From JBPCQA01 sp050998615 (GTDB taxonomy: Bacteria > Actinomycetota > Actinomycetes > Propionibacteriales > Nocardioidaceae): a stretch of DNA of 29,278 nucleotides. The DNA lies in NCBI GenBank assembly GCA_050998615.1, contig JBPCQA010000005.1:1-29278 (forward strand), written 5' to 3'. The position numbers and the translations under genes were made by a program. The notes under the pieces were generated by a model. That model saw only the letters and a program-made list of their open reading frames with translations. It had not been told where the DNA came from and did no database searches. Positions 24,086-29,278 of the stretch are shown here, in pieces (the first letter of the stretch is position 1; every line of letters begins with the position of its first letter).

Positions 24086-25749
24086 CACATTCGCTCGGGG
24101 GCTGAGACGCCCACCAGGCCTAGGCCACGGGCGAACACGAGCCGAGTCGCGTTGACGAGCCCCAGCCGCGCCAGGTGGACATCGGTGACGTATTCGTCAC
24201 CTTGGGGCAACACCCGGCAGTCGTCGTAGAAGCGGTGGAACGTCGACGCAGTGGCTTCCAGGTAGCGGGCGATCCGATGCGGCTCACGCAACTCTGCGGC
24301 GGTCTGTACGACGCCAGGGAAGGCCGCCAAGGCACGCAGCAGATCTCGTTCGCGCTCATGTGACAGCAGTGAAGGGTCGAAGTCGTCACCGACTTGGCCA
24401 ATCCCGAGATCGGTGGCGTGCCGCATGATCGACGCCAGCCTGGCGTGCGCGTATTGCACGTAATAAATCGGGTTGGCGCTGGAGGCGCTGGCCCACAGCT
24501 GCAGGTCGATGTCGATGTTGGAGTCGCTCGAATACCGGATCAGCGCGTAACGTGCGGCATCCACACCGACGGCGCCGACGAGGTCTTCCATTGTCACCAC
24601 CGTGCCGGCACGCTTGGACATCCGGAGCGGTTTGCCGTCGCGGACCAGGCTGACCATCTGACCGATCAATGCCTCGAGGTTTTCGTGCGGCTTGTCGCCG
24701 AAGGCCTGGCACATCGCCATCAGCCGGCCCACATAGCCGTGATGGTCGGCTCCCAGCATCATCACGAGCAGGTCGAAGCCCCGCTCCCGTTTGTCGAGGT
24801 AGTAGGCGAGATCCGCGGAGATGTAGGCCGGCGAGCCGTTCGACCTGATGATGACGCGGTCCTTCTCGTCGCCGTACTCCTTGGTGCGAAGCCACAGCGC
24901 ACCGTCGGCTTCGTACGTGTTGCCCATCTCGGTGAGCCGCGCGATCGCCCGCTCGACCGCGCCGCTTCGGTGCAGGGTCTGCTCGTGGAAGTAGACGTCG
25001 AAGTCGACCCCGAAGTCGTGCAATTCCGACTTGATCTCCGCGAACATCAACTCGACACCTTCACGCCGGAACACTTCTTGCGCCTCGTCGTCGGGGAGCG
25101 CGAGCACGTCGGGGTAAGCCCGCACTACCTCGGCCGCGATGTCGCCCACATATTCGCCGACGTAGCCGTCCTCGGGTGCCGCAAGGCCGCGGGCAACGGC
25201 CAGCAACGATCGCGAGAACCTGTCGATCTGGGCGCCGTGATCGTTGAAGTAGTATTCCCGGGTGACATCTGCTCCGACTGCCTGAAAGACGCGAGCCAGA
25301 CTGTCACCAACCGCCGCCCAGCGCGAATGGCTGACAAGAAGCGGTCCGGTGGGGTTCGCGGAGACGAACTCCAGGTTGATTTTCCTGCCGCTTAACTGGT
25401 GCGAACTGCCGTACGACGCCCCGGCTCGGACGATGTCCCGGGCTACCTCGCCCTGGGCGGCCGTTGCCACGGTGATGTTGATGAAACCCGGCCCCGCAAT
25501 ATCGACCGCGGCGATCTCGTGCACGCTCTTCAACTCGGTGGCGAGCAGGTCGGCAAGCTCACGCGGAGCCAGCCCGGCCTTCTTCGCCAACTGCAAGGCG
25601 ATGCTGGTGGCGTAGTCGCCGTGCTCCTTGTTCTTTGGTTGCTCCACGCGAATTTCGGCTGGCAGCCCCTCGGGAAGGGCAACCACGCCACGCTGCTCCA
25701 GCGCGGCCAACGCATTCACGATGGTCTGCGAAAGCTGTTCTGGGGTCAC
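24085..25749 (-). CDS. argS: Arginyl-tRNA synthetase
   Basis: A 554-residue class I synthetase charging tRNA-Arg. The N-terminal Add-1 domain (about 1-100, RVEQPKNKEHGDYATSIALQLAKKAG) is followed by the catalytic core and the anticodon-binding helical domain; the KMSK loop is KPLRMSKRAGTVV. The HIGH motif is degenerate: NPTGPLLVSHSRWAAVGD has Leu138-Val-Ser-His where actinobacterial enzymes typically read HIGG before TRWAAVGD, so the first, ATP-contacting His is absent. The GTG at 25749 gives the family-typical N-terminus (MTPEQLSQTIVNAL) but has no clear ribosome site and sits inside a perfect inverted repeat. The upstream in-frame extension is Arg-rich repeat sequence and is rejected. A tRNA-Arg gene lies divergently 291 bp away. 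Confidence 0.94.
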   Translation of the reverse strand: MTPEQLSQTIVNALAALEQRGVVALPEGLPAEIRVEQPKNKEHGDYATSIALQLAKKAGLAPRELADLLATELKSVHEIAAVDIAGPGFINITVATAAQGEVARDIVRAGASYGSSHQLSGRKINLEFVSANPTGPLLVSHSRWAAVGDSLARVFQAVGADVTREYYFNDHGAQIDRFSRSLLAVARGLAAPEDGYVGEYVGDIAAEVVRAYPDVLALPDDEAQEVFRREGVELMFAEIKSELHDFGVDFDVYFHEQTLHRSGAVERAIARLTEMGNTYEADGALWLRTKEYGDEKDRVIIRSNGSPAYISADLAYYLDKRERGFDLLVMMLGADHHGYVGRLMAMCQAFGDKPHENLEALIGQMVSLVRDGKPLRMSKRAGTVVTMEDLVGAVGVDAARYALIRYSSDSNIDIDLQLWASASSANPIYYVQYAHARLASIMRHATDLGIGQVGDDFDPSLLSHERERDLLRALAAFPGVVQTAAELREPHRIARYLEATASTFHRFYDDCRVLPQGDEYVTDVHLARLGLVNATRLVFARGLGLVGVSAPERM

Positions 25750-25772
25750 CGATCCATGGTATCGGTGACCCC
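25742..25772 (-). promoter_or_regulatory. Perfect 12-bp inverted repeat over the argS start codon
   Basis: GGGGTCACCGAT (25742-25753) and ATCGGTGACCCC (25761-25772) are perfect complements around a 7-base loop containing CCATGG. On the argS mRNA the 3' arm contains the start codon (GTGACCCC), so folding would hide it. This could be a translational switch or a protein operator. The structure is certain; its function is inferred. Confidence 0.7.
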
Positions 25773-25799
25773 GCACGAGCACAGAGCACGAGTATCGCT

Positions 25800-25896
25800 G
25801 ATACCTCGACGCCTCCCTCTCCGCACCGACGCCGACCGCCACGCCGATACCTCGACGCCTCCCTCTCCGCAACGGCTGCCTTCTCCGCAACGGCTG
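25800..25896. repeat. Nested direct repeats between argS and tRNA-Arg
   Basis: A 26-bp unit beginning GATACCTCGACGCC occurs perfectly at 25800-25825 and 25846-25871 (period 46). Overlapping its end, TCTCCGCAACGGCTG occurs at 25864-25878 and 25882-25896 (period 18). GTCTTCCGCC also occurs twice further right (25953-25980). The whole 291-bp spacer is built largely of such duplications and codes for nothing recognisable. Confidence 0.85.
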
Positions 25897-26040
25897 AAGG
25901 CGTCACGCTCGTCACCGACCCAGCCCTTCAGCCACAAGTGGAGGACCGCTCAAGTCTTCCGCCAAGGCTGAAGGTCTTCCGCCCAACACCTGCGCTAACG
26001 TTCAGCCGCAGCGCCACTGCTAGCCTTTCAGGCGCCGTGA

Positions 26041-26112
26041 GCCCCCGTAGCTCAGGGGATAGAGCACCGCCCTCCGGAGGCGGGAGCGCAGGTTCGAATC
26101 CTGCCGGGGGCG
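26041..26112 (+). tRNA. tRNA-Arg(CCG)
   Basis: A complete 72-nt cloverleaf. The acceptor stem is GCCCCCG/CGGGGGC (26041-26047 and 26105-26111) with discriminator G at 26112. The D stem is GCTC/GAGC, the anticodon stem CCGCC/GGCGG with loop CTCCGGA (anticodon CCG, reading CGG), and the T arm GCAGG-TTCGAAT-CCTGC. The 3' CCA is not encoded. It is divergent from argS, whose product charges it. The GC-rich segment with a recombinase begins directly after its 3' end, so it is either an integration target or an assembly joint. Confidence 0.97.
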
Positions 26113-27081
26113 CTGACCCTTGCGGTGGTCGAACCGCAGGCTCCTTCTCCAGCACCGAGAGGAGCTGGCCCAGGATCGCCTCCTCCAGCTCGTCGGCAGG
26201 AAGCCTGTCGGCGTCGCAGACGTCGCGGCCGTCGGGCTGCCGCGAGAAGCAGACGTAGTAGCGGTAGCGGCCGCCGTTCCCCTTCGCCGAGGCGCCGACG
26301 TAGCGCTTGCCGCAGCGCGCGCATTTGACCAAGCCGGTCAGCAGGTACTCCGATTGGTTCGAGCGCCGCAGCGAGACGTCCTCGCTGCGCTCGCGCAGAA
26401 TCTCCCTAGCGCGGTCGAACAGAGCCTCCTCGACCAGCGGCTCGTGCGGCGCCGGGTAGTGGTTGCCGCGGAAGTAAATCTCCCCGAGGTATGCCCGGTT
26501 ACGGAGGATGCTCAGCACCGCGTGGTTGTTGAACGGCTTGCCGGCTCGGGTCCGCAAGCCTCGTTCGGTAAGCCATGTTGCAAGCGCCGAGGAGCCCTCC
26601 AGCCGCTGCGCGTAGCGGCGGAAGACCTGCGGCACCACCGGCGCCTGTGAGGGCTCGGGGACGAGGAAGCGCCGCTCCGAGTCGAGGCGATAGCCGAAGG
26701 GGACCGAGCCTCCCGTCCACTCGCCCCGCGCAGCCTTGCGCTCCATCCCGGCCGAGGAGGCGGTGTCGAAGGGCTCGGTGGCAGAGCGGAAGAGCACCTT
26801 GGCCTCGTCGAGGCGGACGAGGATCTGGGCCAGCCGCTCGCACCGAGCGCGAGAGGCGGTCCACCCGGTAGACGAGCAGCAGGTCGAAGCGACCGGCCTC
26901 GGCCTCCCGCAGCGCCCGTCGCGCTCCAATATCGCCCCCGAGGCCTGGTCGGTGAACCGCCTCACGATCTGCCAGTCCTCCTGGCTCTCGGCATAGGCCC
27001 GAGGCGGACCGCCTGCGCCTCCAGCGAGTAGGGCTGCAGCTCCTCGTCGGTCGATATGCGGGTATAGGTGGCGATCCTCAT
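26113..27081 (-). pseudogene. Large serine recombinase, frameshifted and truncated at the tRNA
   Basis: A resolvase-family recombinase begins at ATG 27081 with MRIATYTRISTDEELQPYSLEAQ (catalytic Ser in RISTDEE). The frame breaks near 27000, where one base is missing before AYAESQEDWQIVRRFTDQASGA. It breaks again near 26915, where LLLVYRVDRLSRSV is in another frame, and near 26840. About 25 residues expected between TEPFDTASSAG and MERKAARGEW are missing in frame. The recombinase domain (HAVLSILRNRAYLGEIYFRG) and the zinc ribbon (CARCGKRY, CDADRLPADELEEA) follow. Similarity stops around 26134 (LLSVLEKEP), and the long C-terminal coiled coil is absent. The open frame then runs antisense through the tRNA, which is not coding. 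Such enzymes integrate phages and conjugative elements. This copy cannot work as read. Confidence 0.85.
26121..26138. terminator. Hairpin eight bases after the tRNA
   Basis: TGCGGT (26121-26126) and ACCGCA (26133-26138) form a perfect 6-bp stem with loop GGTCGA. It could terminate the tRNA transcript, although no T-run follows, or belong to an attachment site at the element boundary. Confidence 0.4.
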
Positions 27082-27261
27082 CGTGGCGTCCTGGGTCCTT
27101 CTTCGCCGGATGTCGATGAGACCGGGACTCCCGCACGGAGTCAAGCCCCCCGCCCGCCAGATAGTCGCGGTAGAGGGTGCGCAGGGCGCCCTGCAGCTCG
27201 GCCGCTCCTCGCGGCGGACCAGCCTCGCCTTGCGGACGCCGAGGGGCTCGGTGTCGGCCAT
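27082..27261 (-). CDS. Small hypothetical ORF before the recombinase, probably frameshifted
   Basis: An ATG at 27261 follows the stop of the zinc-ribbon protein by five bases and starts MADTEPLGVRKARLVRREE. The frame stays open into the recombinase start. After about 19 codons the neighbouring frame reads more like protein (AELQGALRTLYRDYLAGGGL), which would be restored by one extra G in the GAGGAGCGG stretch near 27205. A short charged protein between the two mobile-element genes is plausible; I do not recognise it. Confidence 0.3.
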
Positions 27262-27266
27262 CAGGA

Positions 27267-28273
27267 TCAACGGCCGACCTCCGGGTCGTCCAGCTCCACG
27301 AGCGCCGTACCCCCGCAGAAGTGGCAGCGGGAGGCCACGTCCGGCCGTCCGCGCCCGCCCGCCCTCCCGGGATCGGGGTAGGCAGTCTCCCCGCAGCGCC
27401 GACAGAGCCGCAGCGAGCGGCGGTCGACCTCGCCCAGGAAGTCCTCGGGCCGGGCGCCGAGGCGGGCGAGGAGCCCCTGGTCCTTCGCCAGCCGCCGAGC
27501 CGCGCCTTCCCGCCACACGGCGTGGTCGGATGCGAGGCGCTCCTGCTCCTCGCGCGAGCGCCCGTCGGCGGCGGCCTCGAGGTCCAACATGGCGAGGGCC
27601 GAGGGGGAGAGGAGGTCGCCGGCCTCGACCTTCCGGCGCGCTCGTCGCAGAGCGGGCCCGCCGCCGTGGCGCCGTCCGAGGTCGGCTATCCGGGCGAGCT
27701 GCCCCTCCTGGTGTTGCTCGACCAGCTCCTCGAAGGCGCGGCGCTGCCTCGCGGTCGACTCTTCGTCCGGCGGCAGTGGCCGGAGCGGGTCCCCGAGCAT
27801 CGTGCCGAGGGCGAGCAGCGCCCGGCGCTCGGCCTCTGCCGGAGGATCGGTTCGCCCGAGGTGATCGCGAGAGCGCCGGCGATCACCTCGGCCAGCCGGT
27901 CGAGTCGCGGGTCGCTCCCCCACCATCGGCGCAGGTGCTCGCGCAGGGCCTCGGGGTCTGACGTCAATCGCTTCCGCTCGGCCTCCTCCTCCCACCGACG
28001 CGCCTCGCGCAGCACCGCGAGCAGGTCGACCGCGTCCTCACGGTCGGGGTCGTGCAGCCAAGATTGCCCGTCGGCGATCCGCCCCGGCGAGCGGGCCAGT
28101 TCGCAGGCGCAGGTCAGGAGCAGGGAGCCCTTGCCGGCCTCCTTGCGCATCGCGGAAAGGAACGAGCGGGCGCGCCCCTCGGTGGTGGTGACGAAGAGAA
28201 GGGCGGGGCAGAAGGGGTGGCGGTCGCGCCACGCCTCGGCCTCTGTGTAGGCGGCGTAGCCGGTGGGTGGCAC
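27267..28273 (-). pseudogene. Mobile-element protein with C-terminal zinc ribbon (replication-relaxation-like), frameshifted
   Basis: Two overlapping frames together give about 335 residues. The first (28273 to about 27840) contains YTEAEAWRDRHPFCPALLFVTTTEGRARSFL, which resembles the end of the replication-relaxation nuclease-like domain of plasmids and integrative elements. A charged helical stretch follows (WEEEAERKRLTSDPEALREHLRRWW). The second (about 27840-27267) continues AEAERRALLALGTMLGDPLRPLPPDEE, then GDLLSPSALAMLDLEAAADG. It ends in a zinc ribbon with CRRC and CHFC pairs. One extra G near 27839 would join the frames (ILR-AEAERR). The expected N-terminal winged-helix part is not found upstream. 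The family name is tentative; position before a serine recombinase supports a mobile-element role. Confidence 0.5.
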
Positions 28274-28547
28274 CGCGGGCTGCCCGACACGGCCCGGCTC
28301 ACGATCACTCTCCGATCGACCGGCGGCCTGTGGCCGTCGTGTCCGTGGTGGGGTCGGTGATGGAGAAGCGTTGCCTAGCCAGCGCCGAGGCGATAGCGGG
28401 CAGCGAGGGCGGTGCGGTGCGAGCCGCGTGGCGGGAGAACGAGGATGGGGAGCGATCCGTCGTCATCATGGCTGCTGCCGGGGGGATAGAGAGTCGGGCG
28501 CGAGGCGAGGGCCGTAAATCGGCGCCGTGCTGCGGAATCTCGCATCT

Positions 28548-28587
28548 GCGACCTTGCCGTTCGCATTCGAGCGATCGGCAAGGTCGC
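28548..28587. repeat. 40-bp near-perfect hairpin
   Basis: GCGACCTTGCCG (28548-28559) pairs with CGGCAAGGTCGC (28576-28587). After one T-T mismatch an inner stem TCGC/GCGA closes a 6-base loop, ATTCGA. Sixteen of 17 stem positions pair. It lies between the zinc-ribbon protein and the AT-rich stretch. It could be a terminator, a replication or transfer origin structure, or a dispersed palindromic repeat. Confidence 0.8.
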
Positions 28588-28935
28588 TGAATGTTGAGAG
28601 CGGCTCGATCCCGGCGATCCTGCCGAGGCGCGATCTCGGCGGAAACCGTAGTTGGGTCGGCCGTCGATCGGCCCTTTCTCAGGGCGGGCCAGGGCCGCGG
28701 CGAAGGGGCGAGGCCCGCTCGTCTCGGTTGGTCGACAATGGCTGGCGGCCTCGGGGTAGCCGACCTTGGAAAAATTGCGCTCATGTACTAACAGGGGAAA
28801 CTGGTCCCCCTTGTGTGACGAATCTCATAGATCATCTCGGTCAGCATCTTGAGACGGGATAGCGGGCGATGGCTCGCCCCTTCACCTTTGCTCCCCACAT
28901 GGGCTCTTCTACCGGGAGGCGAGGCGAAGATCTAC

Positions 28936-28954
28936 CAACGTAGCGACTACGTTG
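28936..28954. promoter_or_regulatory. Candidate operator palindrome near the HxlR-type gene
   Basis: CAACGTAG-CGA-CTACGTTG is a perfect 8-bp inverted repeat with a 3-base spacer, directly beside the AT-rich CTATATCG. Palindromes of this size fit dimeric winged-helix regulators such as the HxlR-type protein encoded 39 bp to the right. That gene reads away from its own promoter toward this site, so the site would control a leftward transcript or an unseen gene. Confidence 0.45.
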
Positions 28955-28992
28955 CTATATCGATGCCTCCGCGGTATGAGCCGGGGATCGCT

Positions 28993-29278
28993 TCAGCCCT
29001 CCTCGCGGGCGACGGCCTCGGCGTAGGCGGCGGCCAGGCGCTCGGTCGCGCTCGGATCACCGCCCGGCGGGGGGGCACCCCGAGGTGCTCGGTACGCAGC
29101 TCGGCCATGAAGTCCTCCCATAGCGCGGGTCCGCCATCGGCCAGTAGCTCTGCTCGCACGCGGAGCGTAGGGGTCGTGGCCCGGTTGTGCAGGCCCCACT
29201 CGCCGAGCGCGGCCATCACGGGGACCAGCTCGATCGCCGCCTCGGTGAGGCTGTAGGTCACGCGGCGCCCGCGACCCG
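28993..29278 (-). pseudogene. HxlR-type winged-helix regulator, C-terminal part, frameshifted
   Basis: The frame enters from the right edge with GRGRRVTYSLTEAAIELVPVMAALGEWG, the wing and dimerisation helix of HxlR-family regulators. It continues RVRAELLADGGPALWEDFMAELRTEHLG. In a run of seven G on the plus strand (about 29069-29076) the frame is lost. One extra base restores a sensible end, GGDPSATERLAAAYAEAVAREEG, with TGA at 28995-28993. The N-terminal helix-turn-helix is outside the window. This may be a true frameshift or a homopolymer sequencing error. Target and ligand are unknown. Confidence 0.6.

Larger units (their letters stand above)
28274..28992. other. 719-bp region without a supported gene, rich in palindromes
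   Basis: No ORF on either strand here shows recognisable protein features; the longest minus-strand frame (28305-28784) runs straight through a 40-bp hairpin and is low in hydrophobic residues. Notable structures are the hairpin at 28548-28587, AGGGG/CCCCT at about 28793-28811, GGGCGA-TGGC-TCGCCC at 28864-28879 and CAACGTAG-CGA-CTACGTTG at 28936-28954. Bases from about 28765 to 28960 are distinctly more AT-rich than their surroundings, as expected for a regulatory region. Confidence 0.45.

Noticed and set aside
22668..24155. A 495-codon plus-strand ORF
   Set aside because: It is the antisense shadow of hom; the minus strand has full NAD-binding, catalytic and ACT motifs.
25750..25890. N-terminal extension of ArgRS
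   Set aside because: It consists of Arg-rich translation of the duplicated spacer sequence and is absent from the family.
25928..26133. Open frame of the recombinase continuing antisense through the tRNA-Arg gene to 25928
   Set aside because: The peptide over 26041-26112 is just the antisense of a perfect tRNA cloverleaf, and similarity to recombinases ends near 26134.
28305..28784. A 159-codon minus-strand ORF
   Set aside because: Pro/Arg-rich without family features, and it runs through the 40-bp hairpin; probably non-coding.

Overview
The window is a high-GC actinobacterial chromosome segment. Its long central part (about 462-26112) carries the conserved actinomycete housekeeping cluster argS-(lysA)-hom-thrC-thrB-rho-rpmE-prfA-prmC-sua5-rfe-atpIBEFHAGDC, almost all read on the minus strand. 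The order beyond atpC (DUF2550, cob(I)alamin adenosyltransferase, 3-hydroxybutyryl-CoA dehydrogenase, STAS protein, MeaA-type mutase), a zinc-type L31 and many GTG starts fit an actinomycete, perhaps of the Propionibacteriales. The exact lineage is inference.

Left part (1-6216) is metabolic and partly decayed. A MeaA/ethylmalonyl-CoA mutase gene enters from the left edge and is broken by an in-frame TAA at a conserved position. A STAS protein, 3-hydroxybutyryl-CoA dehydrogenase, a PduO-type corrinoid adenosyltransferase and a DUF2550 protein are intact. Between them lie a cobyric acid synthase (cobQ) and an FtsX-type permease, each broken by an internal deletion that shifts the frame. The theme is adenosylcobalamin: a B12-dependent mutase and the enzyme that makes its cofactor are present, while local cobyric acid synthesis is disabled.

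Middle part (6268-25749) is intact. It holds the nine-gene ATP synthase operon, then rfe/wecA, sua5, prmC, prfA and rpmE (cell-wall polymer initiation, tRNA t6A modification and translation termination), rho, and the threonine genes hom-thrC-thrB, followed by argS. Neighbouring stops and starts overlap as ATGA, GTGA or TGATG at many junctions. lysA, which normally sits between argS and hom, is absent; only a 36-codon ORF bridges the gap. Rho has a large Ser/Gln/Asn-rich disordered insert built of 15-bp tandem repeats. ArgRS has a degenerate HIGH motif, and its start codon lies in a perfect 12-bp inverted repeat.

Right part (26113-29278) begins at the end of a tRNA-Arg(CCG) gene and is clearly more GC-rich. 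It holds a large serine recombinase truncated at the tRNA, a small ORF, a zinc-ribbon protein resembling mobile-element replication-relaxation proteins, a 719-bp stretch with strong palindromes, and the C-terminus of an HxlR-type regulator at the edge. Every gene here has at least one frameshift, mostly one-base contractions in C/G runs. This is either a decayed integrated element or another genome joined at the tRNA. A similar composition change at the left edge, next to the TAA in meaA, makes a chimeric contig a serious alternative.

I see no CRISPR array, defence system or biosynthetic cluster. The most worthwhile signals are the Rho insert, the ArgRS motif with its start-codon hairpin, the lysA loss with the bridging ORF, and the two compositional junctions.
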